Shown here piece by piece: positions 24,343 to 36,500 of a DNA stretch of 64,000 nucleotides. Every line of letters starts with the position of its first letter. Position 1 is the first letter of the stretch. A program made the position numbers and the translations under genes. Origin of the DNA: Hoeflea prorocentri (GTDB taxonomy: Bacteria; Pseudomonadota; Alphaproteobacteria; Rhizobiales; Rhizobiaceae); contig NZ_JAPJZI010000001.1 in the NCBI RefSeq assembly GCF_027944115.1, positions 2,852,001 through 2,916,000 on the forward strand. Direction: 5' to 3'. The notes beneath the pieces are model-generated. The model did not search any database, was not told where the DNA came from, and saw only the letters and a list, made by a program, of their open reading frames with translations.

Positions 24343-25677
24343 TTACCGCTCGCGGAGCGCGTTCTGGAAATTGTCCGTCAGCGGCTTGAGGACGTAGCTG
24401 AGGGTTGTTCGTTCTTGTGTGCGAATGTGAGATTCAACGGGCATTCCGGGCACCAATCGCACATCTCCAAGTTTTACGAATTCCCCCTCGGTGAACGTAA
24501 AGCGCACCTTGTAGTAGCTCAGCCCGGTGTTTTCATCCACCGTCGTGCTGGGTGAAATCGACGCCACCTCACCCATCAGTTCCGGGGTGGTCCGCTGGTT
24601 GAATGCTGAAAACCGCGACACGACCTCCTGACCGATCCAGATCTGATCGATGGAACTCGGCTCCACACTGGCTTCGACATTCAAGTCACTGGTTTGAGGC
24701 ACGATCTGCATAACAGGCGCGCCCGGCGCCACGACCCCTCCAACCGTAAACATCGAAAGCTCGTGCACCATACCGCTGACCGGAGCCCGGATATCCGTAC
24801 GCGCGATCTGCGAACGGGTTGCGATGAGCTGTTGGACCATGTCACGGATTTCGGTTTCGGTCTGTGACAGTTCGGCAAGTGCGTTCTGTACGAATTCCCG
24901 CCGGGTCTGAGAAATCTTGATTTCAGATTCGGTGATGGCGTTTTCGATCCGCGCCAGTTCAGCGACCATTTCGCCGGACTGGCCTTTCATTTCCGCGATC
25001 TGTCGGCGCAGGGCGCGAACTTCGGACGCCGAGATGAAGCCCTGTTTGTCCAGCTTTTCAAACCCCGCCAACTCTTCCTCGAGGAGTGCGATTTGCTCGT
25101 CTGCAGATTGTTTTTGAGCCTCAGTCCCAAGCAGCTGATTTTTGTATTGCGCGATCTGCTCGCGATACTGATTGGCCTGCCCTTCCAGCGTATTCCTGCG
25201 TGCCGCAAACAATGATGCGTGGTCCTCCTCGACGCTCGCCGAGACCGGAATATCGTGCTCGTGGAGGACGCCATGGTCCCAGGAAATCCGATCGAGGCCG
25301 TCACGCTCGGCAATCAGCCGGCTGCGCTGCGTTGCCGCCTCCTGCAGCCTGTTGGTGTAAATGTTCAAATTCGCCCTCAGCAAGGTATCGTCCAGCCGGA
25401 GGAGAAGATCGCCCTCTTCAACAAAGCTGCCGTCATTGACCAGCAATTGCGTGACAACGCCGCCGTCGGGATGCTGAACAGTTTTCGCATTGCCCGCGAC
25501 GGTGACGGAGCCTGACGCAAGGACTGCGCCGGACAACGGGACGGTGGCCGCCCAGTATCCGCCGATGCCGAACAAGAGCGCAAGCATGAGCAAACCCGTC
25601 ACCAACCATCTGGTTCCGCTGGTCTTCACGCTGATAGAGGGCGGTACAGTTACAGTTGCTGCAGCCTTCGTGTTCAT
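24343..25677 (-). CDS. Type I secretion membrane-fusion (HlyD family) adaptor
   Basis: A 444-residue inner-membrane-anchored periplasmic adaptor. One N-terminal transmembrane helix (about 25-48, WLVTGLLMLALLFGIGGYW) is followed by lipoyl/barrel halves (VQHPDGGVVTQLLVNDGSFVEEGDLLLRLDD; IRAPVSGMVHELSMFTVGGVV) flanking a long coiled coil (about 100-290). The tail PGMPVESHIRTQERTTLSYVLKPL is typical of PrsE/HlyD-type adaptors. ATG 25677, after GGAGAACACC, is preferred to TTG 25689. It would bridge the exporter ATPase, encoded 27 bases upstream, to a TolC-like outer-membrane channel, which is not in this window. Confidence 0.93.
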   Translation of the reverse strand: MNTKAAATVTVPPSISVKTSGTRWLVTGLLMLALLFGIGGYWAATVPLSGAVLASGSVTVAGNAKTVQHPDGGVVTQLLVNDGSFVEEGDLLLRLDDTLLRANLNIYTNRLQEAATQRSRLIAERDGLDRISWDHGVLHEHDIPVSASVEEDHASLFAARRNTLEGQANQYREQIAQYKNQLLGTEAQKQSADEQIALLEEELAGFEKLDKQGFISASEVRALRRQIAEMKGQSGEMVAELARIENAITESEIKISQTRREFVQNALAELSQTETEIRDMVQQLIATRSQIARTDIRAPVSGMVHELSMFTVGGVVAPGAPVMQIVPQTSDLNVEASVEPSSIDQIWIGQEVVSRFSAFNQRTTPELMGEVASISPSTTVDENTGLSYYKVRFTFTEGEFVKLGDVRLVPGMPVESHIRTQERTTLSYVLKPLTDNFQNALRER

Positions 25678-25704
25678 GGTGTTCTCCAACTCCGCTTGAC
25701 CGCG

Positions 25705-27477
25705 CTATTCAGCAGGTGCCGCTTTTGTGTGTGGTTTGAGGACACGCACCTCGTCTGCGCCGGGATTGACGCGCTCGGAACTCACCGCCCGCGTCGCGCG
25801 CTGCAGAACCTCCTGCTTGTCACCGAAATCGACCTGACGTCCCCCTTTGAGCATCAGGATCTTGTTGACCGAAGCGATCGCGCTCGGACGATGCGCCATG
25901 ACAATCACGGTCGAACCCGATGCGCGCAGCGCCTTGATGCAATCGGACAATGCCGCATCGCCTTCGGTATCCATGTTGGAATTCGGCTCGTCCAGCACCA
26001 CCAGCGCCGGCTGCTTGTAGACTGCCTGCGCAAGGGCAATGCGCTGCGCCTGCCCACCGGACAACATCGTGCCGCCCTGCCCGATTGTGGTGTCGTAACC
26101 TTCGGGCAAGGCAAGCACCATGTCGTGCACGCCCGCCAGTTGCGCAGCGGCAATCACATCATAATCCTGGGCTTCCGCATCAAAGCGGGAGACATTTTGC
26201 CGGATGGTGCCGTTGATAAGGCAGACATCCTGCGGCAGATAGCCAATATGCCTCCCAAGCGCTTCCTGATCCCACAGGCTAAAGCCGGCACCATCCAGGG
26301 TGACCGAGCCGCGATCCGGCAACCAGATGCCAGTCAAGAGGCGCGCAAGACTGGATTTGCCTGCGGTACTCGGCCCGATCACCCCGAGGCCGTCACCGGG
26401 CCTCAGCTTGAAGTTGATGTCCTGCAAAATGGGCGGTCTGTTGTTTGCCCCAGCCTGTTCGGCCTCGGGCATGAGCTTGATCAGCCCGCTGACGTCGACG
26501 GTTCCCTCAGGCTCCGGCAGTTGGGTACGCGTCTCTTCGAGGCCGATATCGCCGATCGCTTTTTTCAAACGTGAAAACGCCAGCCGTGCGCGCACAAAAC
26601 CCTTCCATTGACCGATGGCCTGATCGACCGGTGCAAGGGCGCGACCGGCAATGATCGATGCTGCCACAATGGCGCCGGCGGAAATCTGCTGATGGATGGC
26701 AAGGTAGGCGCCCAATGCCAGGATCGAGGATTGCAAAAGCAATCTGAAGGCCCGCGAGGACGCCGAGACCATTTCGGCGGTGCCCGTCGCCCTTTGCGTG
26801 TGCGCCAGGGCAAGGCGACGGATTTCACCCCATTTGTCCGTCATGCGCCCCGCCATGCCCATGGCGACCAGCGGCTCCGAATTGTCGTGAACCTGCTGAC
26901 CGATCAGGCTGGCGGAAAACTCGTGCCCAGCGCCCTCGCGAATGGCACCGCGCGTCGCAAACTCATTGATCAGGGCCAGGGTGATCACGATCAACGCACC
27001 GGCCAGAGCCAGGAACCCCAGCCACTGATGCAGCAAGAAAACCAATGCGAGGTAAAACGGCACCCAGGGCAAATCCAGCAGCGCGACCGGCCCGTTGCTT
27101 CCGACAAACTGACGCACGGCGCTCAAATCCTGCTCGGGACGAGAGGATAAACGACCGGCTGCAAGACCCTGATATATCAATGTTTTTTGCGCCAGCGGCA
27201 TCAACTCAAGATCAAAGCGATGGGCGGCGCGTGACAAAAGCCGCACGCGAATGAAGTCGAAGACCGCCATGAACGCATAGAGCACGCCAACCAGCACAAC
27301 CAGCGCCACGAGCGTCGGCACCGAACGGCTGGACAGGACCCGGTCGTAAATCTGCAGCATGAAGAGCGGGCCGGTCAGCATGAGAATGTTCACGGCTGCG
27401 CTGAACAGGCCGACACCAATGAATGACGAACGCAGGCGCCGCGTCGCTAGCTGAAACTGGCTGTCTTTGATGCTCAT
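25705..27477 (-). CDS. Type I secretion ABC exporter (permease/ATPase, PrsD family)
   Basis: A 590-residue half-transporter. The membrane domain covers about residues 20-305, with six helices, and lacks the N-terminal peptidase-like domain. The ATPase domain (about 345-565) has Walker A GPSTAGKSS, signature MLSGGQAQRIALAQAV and Walker B LVVLDEPNSNMD. It has the features of rhizobial PrsD and Apr/Has-type exporters of RTX proteins. It follows the giant RTX gene by 37 bases and precedes the adaptor, so the three form one secretion operon with its own substrate. Confidence 0.94.
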   Translation of the reverse strand: MSIKDSQFQLATRRLRSSFIGVGLFSAAVNILMLTGPLFMLQIYDRVLSSRSVPTLVALVVLVGVLYAFMAVFDFIRVRLLSRAAHRFDLELMPLAQKTLIYQGLAAGRLSSRPEQDLSAVRQFVGSNGPVALLDLPWVPFYLALVFLLHQWLGFLALAGALIVITLALINEFATRGAIREGAGHEFSASLIGQQVHDNSEPLVAMGMAGRMTDKWGEIRRLALAHTQRATGTAEMVSASSRAFRLLLQSSILALGAYLAIHQQISAGAIVAASIIAGRALAPVDQAIGQWKGFVRARLAFSRLKKAIGDIGLEETRTQLPEPEGTVDVSGLIKLMPEAEQAGANNRPPILQDINFKLRPGDGLGVIGPSTAGKSSLARLLTGIWLPDRGSVTLDGAGFSLWDQEALGRHIGYLPQDVCLINGTIRQNVSRFDAEAQDYDVIAAAQLAGVHDMVLALPEGYDTTIGQGGTMLSGGQAQRIALAQAVYKQPALVVLDEPNSNMDTEGDAALSDCIKALRASGSTVIVMAHRPSAIASVNKILMLKGGRQVDFGDKQEVLQRATRAVSSERVNPGADEVRVLKPHTKAAPAE

Positions 27478-27514
27478 TGGCGCGTACTCCGAAATGCCAC
27501 GTTCTCACCCCGCA

Positions 27515-30500
27515 TCAGAAGAAGCTGAACGCGTCGCCGTCCAGCGCGGAAAGCCTGGTGTGGTTGAGCACGAGCAGATCGCCATTACCGAAATCAAACA
27601 CCGTGTGACGGCCAACCTGGCTGGCATGGGCCAACAGGGCATCAAAGCTGTCGACGCCGTCGACATCGATGGTGATCCTGTCGCCACCGGATGAGAACCA
27701 GCGTCGGCCGGTGTCGAAGTCGGCAATAATGTCGATACCCGCGCCGGAGGCGTAATTGAACGTGTCGCGCCCGGCTCCACCGATGAGGAAGTCCCGTCCG
27801 GCGCCGCCCGTGATGTCGTCATTGCCAAAGCCACCGAAGATCAGATCGTTGCCATCGCCCCCGGCCAGTTCGTCGGAGCGGAAACCGCCTATGATGAGGT
27901 CGTTGCCGTCGCCGCCATAGATCTGGTTTTGCGCAAAGAGACTACCCAGCAGGACGTCATTGCCATCGGTGCCCTGCCGCCAGCCCTCATAGGGATCGGT
28001 GGCCGTGCCGATGACATTGATCTGAATTTCGCCCTCACTGGTTTCGGTTCCGTCGAAAACTTCATAGGTGAGCGTTTCAACGCCATCAAAATCAGCGGCC
28101 GGCGTATATATGATCGTTCCGTCGCTCGCCACCTGCAGGGAGCCGTTTTCGGCGCCGGTGACGGAAACCACGCTGAGCGCGTCACCATCGGCGTCCGTAT
28201 CATTGGCAAGGATATCGGCGGTTGAGAACACAAGGCTCGCACCGGCATCCACCTCGAAACCTGTATCCGTGTTTGCAACGGGTGCATCATTGACCGGCGT
28301 GATTTCGAGCGAGAAGGCACTGCGGGCTTCCAACTCGCCATCACTGGCAATGACTACGACGTCCAGATTTCCGTTGAAGTTGAGCGGCGGTTGGCCGGAG
28401 AACGTGCCGGTTGAGGCTTCAAAGCCCAGCCAGCCTGGAAGTGCTTCACCATTTGCAAGCTCGACGCTCAGGGCCAGCGTATCGCCGTCCACATCGTCGA
28501 AGGCATCCGCCGGGAGAGTGAAGCTTACAGCCGTATCTTCATCGAAGGACTGATCGGCCAGTTCCTGCCCCGTGACCGGCTTGTCGTTGACCGGGGTGAT
28601 GTCGAGCGTGAAGTCGTCGCTGACCGCATGTTCTCCGTCAAATGCGGTGACACGCACATCGACCGGGCCGTTGAAATCCTTTGGCGGGAGGCCGGAAAAC
28701 GTTCCGGTTTCCGCATCGAAATCGAGCCAATCGGGCAAATCGGACGCATCGGTCAGCGTTGCCGAAAGCGCCAGTTCAGTACCCTCGATATCCGCAAAAG
28801 CGTCGGGCGGAATTGAAAACTCAAGAGGTGTGTCCTCGGCCGAGGAGACATCGGCCAGCGGCGCCTCAAGCGTGGGGGCATCATTGACCAGATCAATGGT
28901 GATTTCGACGGTCGCCGTGTCCGTCAGCTGGCCGCCATCGGTTGCCAGCGTGACGCGATAGGTGAAGCTGTCCGTGCCGAAGAAGTTCGCATTGGGTGTA
29001 TAGGTATAGCTTCCGTCGGTTTCCATCACCACATGGCCATTGGCCGGATCCGTCTCGACGGCGAAGGTCTTTGCATCGCCGCCGATCTCGGACACATTGT
29101 CCGCGACTGTGCCGGAAATCTCGGTATCCTCGTCGCCCCTTGCACCGTCTATCCCGGCGTTCAATCCTTCCGGCAAGGTAAAGCGCGCGAGCTGCTCAAG
29201 GACGGGCGGCTCGACGTCTCCGATGAGGTCGGGATTGCCCCAAAGGGTCAACACGCCGTCCTCATCCCTGGTGATCGACAGGCGGTCCGTCGCCATCGTG
29301 CCGTCATCGTTGATGTAGGCGGGGATGGAGATGGCGATCCGGTCGCCATCATAGGGATTGAAATCCTCCAGCACGGTGTCCGTGCCGGCCGCGCCGATCA
29401 CAAAGAGGTCCGCATCAGCGCCACCCTGCATGGCGGCGGCACCAAGAGCGATGATTGCGTCCTCGCCAGCGCCGCCGGACGCGGCGGCGCCCTGCGTTTG
29501 AACGACATCGTCACCGCCCTCGCCTGCAACCTCCGTGTTGGCTTCACTCGCCTGCAAATCGTTATCGTTCGGCGATCCGTTCAGCAGTGGGTCAGGACCG
29601 GTGGTCGGCTTATAGGAGATGGCGACATTGCCTTCAGGGGTGTTAACGGCTTCGAACGTGCCCAGATAGGCGCCGTTGAGCACGATCGTGCTGACCTCTG
29701 TGCCGGTGCTGATTTCCAGCATCGTGTTGCCGACAAAGGCCGACCGGAGCTCTTCCACGGTCACACCGCCAAAGAGGCCTGCAACGGACGGGATTTCCGT
29801 CAACGCCGCGACAGAAATCACCGGCGGCTTTTCCGTGCGGATGCGGCTTGTGGTGATTGTGATGTCGTCGGCAGACAGGCCTTCCACAATCAGCGTGTCG
29901 TCGGGATCGAAATCGTAAATCTGGTCGCCGTCCAGATTTATCAGTGTTCCCTGAACGCTGTCCGCGCCGGCACCGAGGAAAAACTCTTCATTGCTTTCCC
30001 GAGCCGCAACGTCATCGGCGTCATTCGTTCCGAGCCGCAGGGCAGGCGCTTCAGGTGACGTCAGTTCGATAAAGACAGCAGCGCGCGAGGTCGTGCCGTC
30101 ATTATCCTGCACTTCGTAGTAGAACACATCGGTCTGGCCGAACAGGGCAGGATCGGTCGGCGCCGTATAGATGAACGCACCATCGGCAACGGACCATTCA
30201 ACGCTCCCCAAGAGCCCGGGCGCTGCGTTGGGGTCCAAGGTCTGTTGCGGATCAAGCGCCTGTGGCAAGCCGTCCGGCCCGAGTACGTAGCTGACATCGC
30301 CGTCGCCATCGGTATCGTTGGTAATTGCGTCGATCAGGATGCGCTGCCCCGGCGCTGTGATGATCGCATTGTCGTCCACCGCTTCGGGCGGCTCGTTGAC
30401 ATCAAGATAGACTGTTCGGGTTTCGGACCGCAGGCCGGCTTCGTCCGCGACAGAATAGGAGAACTGAGTCGGTCCGCTGCCGACACCGGTTATCGTCGCG

Positions 30501-33500
30501 GTGCCGTCCGGTGAGACGGCAATGGTTGCAACAAGCGGATCGGGCGCATTTTCGATGACCACCGAAGCCGGGTCGACATTTCCGTCGACATCGGTGACGT
30601 CGTCCAGAAGGTTCAGTTCCAGGTCACTGGCGACATCCAGCGTTTCCGGCGCATCGGATGTTGGATCGTCGGTCGTGAATATGGGCGCGTCATTGATGCC
30701 GGTCACATCGATATCCCAGACCACCGATCCGGTTGTGCCATCCGGGGCGACCCAATCGATGGCGACGCTGTCCGAGCCCTCAAAATCAGCGGCCGGCGTA
30801 TACTCGTAGCTATAGACCAGCGGCGAAGCAGACGCGGTAAGCTGGAAGGAGCCGCCCTGCGTCGTCACAATTGGTCCCAGATCGGCCGGCGCCAGGACCT
30901 TGTCCGCGATCAGTGCCAGATCAGCCGGATCAATCAGTTCGGGCGTGTTGTTGCGCAACGCTTCGGCCATATCGAGCGCTGTCTGAACGCCGAGGACCGC
31001 CGGATCGAGTTCGTCGAGATCAAAGAGGGTTACAAGACCCTCTACGGCTGTATCCTCGTCGGTCGCTAGGCTGTTTGCGCCGCCGGTCGCCGAGAGGTTG
31101 CGAACCTCGGGCGCATCCTCGCTTGGCGTGATCTCGATGCGCACGGGGATCGTCTCGGTGCTTCCCAACTGGTCGGCCACAACGACGTCGATCAGCGCGG
31201 TGACGCCGAAGATATCAGGGCTCGGCGTGAAGATGATGCCGTCGCCATAGATTTCGACGGTTCCGACTTCTGTCGTCGTGCCTTCGCCAAGGGCGGCGGA
31301 TGCAGACAGGATTTCAACATCGCCGAAGCCGCCGCTGCGGCCGGATACGATATCGAGAGCGATGCTGGCGTCTTCAGCAACACTGACAGTGCCGTTGGGG
31401 GCAAGAGCGAAGTCTGCTGCGACAAATACCTCAACATGCGCTTCGTTCGAACGGCCCGCTTCGCCCGCATCCTCCAGCGTATAGGTGAAACTCGTGCTGG
31501 CGCCTGTCGTGCCTGTCGGTGACGTCGCCCCGGCGCTCAGCGCATCGATCAGGGATCCGCGCAGGAAGACGCCATATTCGCCGTTGCCCGGATAACGTCC
31601 GAAGGCAATGTCTGTGCCGGCCCTTATGTCTTCGAACGGGTCTTCACCGAAGGGCGGTCTGATGAATGAAGCACCCGTCACGTCAAAACTCTGGGAGTTC
31701 AAGGCTTCGGCCAGATCCGGATCGACATCGTTTGCGGTCAGAACGCTGAGCGGAATGAAACGCGTGCCGCCGGGCAATAGTTCGGCACTGCCAACGGCAT
31801 CGGAATTGGCTTTGAGCACGATGCGATCATCACCCAGTACGGGAGCCAGTCCGGTAACATTGATGCTGACCGACTGTGCCTCGCTTTGATATTCGCCGTC
31901 GGTGGCGATGTAGGAGAAGTTCACATCGCCGATATAGTCGGGGGCGGCAACATAGGTGACGATACCGGTTCCAAAGCCGGTATTCGGATCGGTTTGCAGG
32001 ATCAATTCGCCATTGGATGTGTCACCATCCAGCAGGTCGGCCTCCTGCCCGGCGCTCTCGAATTCGATGTCGAACAGTCGCAGCACGTCGCCATCCGCAT
32101 CGGTGTCGTTGGCCAGCAGGTCAAAGGTGACCGCCCGACCGCGCGCGAGCTGCGCGGTGTCAGCGACGGCGACCGGCGCCGAGCTGTCGTAACGGATCGA
32201 CAGGGCGATGTTCTTGCCGAGGGCTTCTGCGGCGCTGATTTCGTCATCCGTCACATACTCATAGGCATAGGGTTGATCGGAAAAATGCGTGCCGAGGTCG
32301 GTGAAAATCAACGGCGCTTCGCCGGCACCGCCGGCCATGCCGCTTGTCACGTCAAGCACGAACCGGTCCTGATAGGCGCCATCCAGGATCATCGAGAATG
32401 AGACGTGAGCTCCGGGGATCAGGTCTGTCGCTCGCGAGATATTGGTGTGGAAAAACGGGTCATTGTCCAGATTGAACGGATCAAGCAGTTCCGGGTCTTC
32501 TATCAGGTCTGCATAGATGTGGGACTGCAGCCTGTTTTCCACGTCAAAGCGGAAACTCTTGAGCGAAATCGTCAGCTCTGTCTGGGGCGCGGCGGCACCA
32601 TTCTCATCGATCGCAACCGCCTCGATCGCGTAGCTTACAATTTGCGGAAACCCATCGAAGCCGGGCTGCTCATACCAAAAACTGCCCTGACCTTGTGGAC
32701 CGGACAGGGCAAAGTCGAATGTTGTCTGGAAATCATGGCCTTCGAAAAAGCCGTTCTCGTTGATAAACCGGCTTTCACCGATGATATCTTTGTTCCGCTT
32801 GCCGAGTTCGGACGTCATGTCCAGTTCCGTAAGGATCATCCCCGTACGCAGCGGGATGAACACGTTCGGCGCGACATAGGCCTGCGATGTGAACCCGACA
32901 CCCGTCAGCGTGTCGTCCGACAGGGCGAGTGCGATCTGGTCGTCATTGTCGAAGCCGATAATCCGGTCGTCCTGAAGGGCCGCGGCGCCCATTTTTAATC
33001 CGAAGAACGGGTCAAAATTTACCCCGTCGCCCGATCGAGACGTAAGCGGGGTTCCGCTGATGGTCTCGGCGCCGCCATTGAGAATATAGGTCGTGTCACG
33101 GGGCGCTTCGACCAGCCATTGCGTCTCACCGGCAGTACCGCCTGAACTCGCGCTGTAGACATTGTTGCCGCCATTGCCGATCAGGATATTGCCCTGTTCG
33201 GGGGCATCACCTTCTGCGCGCATGGATTGCGGATTATAGCTGTCGCTGTAGCCGCCGCCACTGAGGAGATCGTCGAAATCGCCTCCTTCCACCCAGTCGG
33301 CGCCTGTGCCGCCAAAAAGCCTGAGCGCCCCGGTCGCATCCCGGCCATCCATGACATCGGTGCCGCCCAGGCCCTGATAGCTGCCTGGGTCGGTGATGTA
33401 AAAATAGTCATGTCCGACGGCGTGATTGGAGGAGTCGGCGTCGCCGGAACTATCGATCAGATCCTGCCCGATATTCTGTCCGGTCTGGTCCGTGAGGGTG

Positions 33501-36500
33501 GCCACATAATTTCCCGGGTTCGCCCCGGTGGCCGTTATGCCGACACTCGGCAACGCACGTGTTCCATCCGCAAGCGTCACGCGGTCGGGCCGGATCAAAA
33601 TGTCGACATTTGCTGTGTTCGACAGCTCTCCGTCCAGATCGAACACTTTGTAGCTGATCCGGTCCCACCCGAAGAAAGGCAATGCTTCGGAGGTGTCGTA
33701 GAACCCTTCTACGCCGAAAAATCCCAAAAGTCCGGCGTCTCCTGCCTGGGAATCGCGGAATGTCACGCTTTGCTCCGGCGCCTCGTAGACAATGCCGTCC
33801 GCCGTGAAGATCAGCTTGTTGCCGGCCTCGGTCAGCAGTTCCGTGCCAATGGCAACCGGCGTGATCCCGTCCGCAAAGGCTTGCCGGGCAGCGTCCTCAT
33901 CGTCGATATCGATCGTGCGGAAGAGTGCCGCGAGACTTTCGGTGACGGCAATCTGGCGGCGCACGATACCCTCGGACGGATCGGCCGGTGTATCCACGTC
34001 AAAGTCATTGGCAAACGGATCAATGACCTGCGGTGTATCGCCTTCACCCTGGTATCTGGAGACAACAAGATCATTGACCGCGGTGGGAGGCACATTGTTG
34101 TTGAACACCTCCACATAGGAGGTTTCCGTGCCGTCTTCGGCGATGTAGCTGCCGCCTTGCGAGAACAGTTTCGGGTAGTCGCCTTCAAGCGTGAAGCTGC
34201 CGAGCGCGGCGTCTCCGGCATCAAAGGCAGCCTGAGAAAGATAGACTGCAACGATGGTCTGACCCGGCTGCGTGTCGAAGGTCAGATGGTAGTCTTCGCT
34301 GCCCTCGATGCGGACCTTGTCAACGCGGTTTGACAGATTGCGGATGGTATCGCCGTTAAGTTCCTCGACCGTGCCAAGAATGACATCGCCAACGGCACTC
34401 TCAAGGTCGAACCGGTCTCCGGTATCGCTGCTGCCACCGTCGAGTATGTCGGCCCCAAGGCCGCCGCGAATGACATCGCTGCCGGCACCGCCGACAATCA
34501 GGTCGTCCCCGTCGCTCCCCTCGAACACCATGCCGAGCTTGGTGCGCTGCGAGCCGATGACCGTGCCGCCTGTTTCTCCCAGATTTCCGTTGAGCTGGAA
34601 GGTGACCGGAGCAAGCAGGCTGATGGGACGCCCGCCCTGACCTGCGGACGGGCCATTCTGTGCGTTGCTGACAGGTGTCAACGAAGACCAGTCGATGAGC
34701 AGGGACTGATCGGTAAACATCATGTCGGTGTCGAAGGTTCCGCCGCGTATGTCGAACCTGAAGGCGCCCTCGCCCAGCAACTCCACCTGATCGAAGGATC
34801 GCAGGCTTTCTGCCTGCAGGGCTATGGTTTTTTCTTCGCCTGTCTGCGCGGTGACCTTCAGGGTTTCAAAGTTTTCGAGCACGGCCGAAAGCCGGTCGAG
34901 ATCGATATTGCCCACTTCAACGATATCGGTGTTCGCGCCGCCATCGAAAAAGGCACCCGGCGTGGCGTCCGACCCAACGGCGAGAGCATCGCCGAACTGC
35001 AGGATTTCGCGACCGGCACCGCCGCGCAGCACGGCCGTTGTGTCCAAAATGGTGTTGACAGCGCTTACATCGCCAAGGGTGCGGATTTCATCCAGCCCCT
35101 CACCGCCATCCAGAATATTGTTGCCTGAGGTGTCGATCAGGATGTCATTGTCGGCCCCGCCGTTCAGGATGTCGTCGCCAAGGCCGCCTTCGAGCGTATC
35201 CTCGCCGTCTTCCCCATCAAGCAGGTCGTTGCCATCATCGCCGAAGATCTGGTCGTTGCCGGAATCGCCATATATGGCGTCGTTTCCGGTGCCGCCGATC
35301 AGGAGGTCATTTTTGTTCGAGCCGAAGATCGCATCGTTGCCGGCGCCGCCACTGATAATGTCGCCCTCATCGCTGAGCGGGTCTTCGCTGCCCGTGCCGC
35401 CGAAGAGTTTGTCGTCACCCGCAAGTCCGGAAATGATGTCCGAGCCGGCGCCGCCATTGATGATATCGATGAGGGACGTTCCGGTAATACGGTCATTGCC
35501 GTCGCCGCCAAGCGCCATGCCCCCGTGGCCGTCCGAGAAACGGCTGTCGAGTTGCAGCATGATGATGTCGTCTCCGGCACCTCCCGCAGCCATGGCTTCA
35601 CCATTCAAAACATCATTGGAGATACCCTGGCGGTCGCCGACCTCGATACCCGGATTGAGAGCGAGATCAAGCAGTTGGTCCTTGATATCGACAAACTGAT
35701 TCAACAGGTCCGACATGGCGTTGACGATCGAACCGGTGATTTCATCCACCGCGTCGTCGATCTTGTCACGAATGGGCTGCGTCAGGTCGTCGATCTGATC
35801 CTGAATAAGTTCCTTGATCTTCGCCTCAAGCGCGGACAGGCCGAGCGCGTCTGACAGACCATCAATCACCTTGTCGATGATGCTGAGAACCGGACCGAAG
35901 AAATCCAGCACGGGCTGGATCGCTTCCTGAACCGCTTCCAGAACACCGACGATATCGTCCAGCGGCTCGAGTATCTCGGCGAACTCATTGATCGCATCAA
36001 GCGGCAGATCGGTTTCCAGGATAGAGGAAGCCCGGTCGATGGCCGCGATAATCTCACCTTCCAGATAGGCGGCCGGATTGTCGAGATTGGCCTCTGGCAC
36101 CAGGTTTTTGATCGTCTCGATCAAATTCGCGAAGGACTGGTTGAGATCGTCCATCTTGTTGGTGTGAACTTGCAGCCGGGCGCTGAACACATCAAAGGAC
36201 TGGCCGACCTCATCGGCAACATTCTGGTTGGCATCGGCAACCGGTAGCGCCACCCCCGGCTCGCTGCCGCCTTGCGCTGTCGGATCAGGGATTTCAAATC
36301 CGAAAGTGGGAATGAACGTATTGAGAAACACGCCAAAGACGGTTCCTTGTTCTTTGACGACGGCGTTGTAGAGATCGTAGATGAGCTCGGCCACACCTGC
36401 GACGCTGCCCACATTGTCAACGACCTTGAGCACCTTTGCGAGTTTTGTATCAAGGACCTTGAGCCCGGCATCGAGCTCCTTCAACGCGAACTGGAATTGA

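Noticed and set aside
35100-35530. Short tandem DNA repeats suggestive of a CRISPR or satellite array
   Set aside because: They encode the GGxGxD nonapeptides of the RTX protein in frame; no spacer pattern.
28068-36471. Many long open frames on the opposite strand of the RTX gene (for example 29033-30058 and 33227-34333)
   Set aside because: They mirror a GC-rich coding sequence full of Asp/Gly codons and show no protein family pattern or ribosome site.
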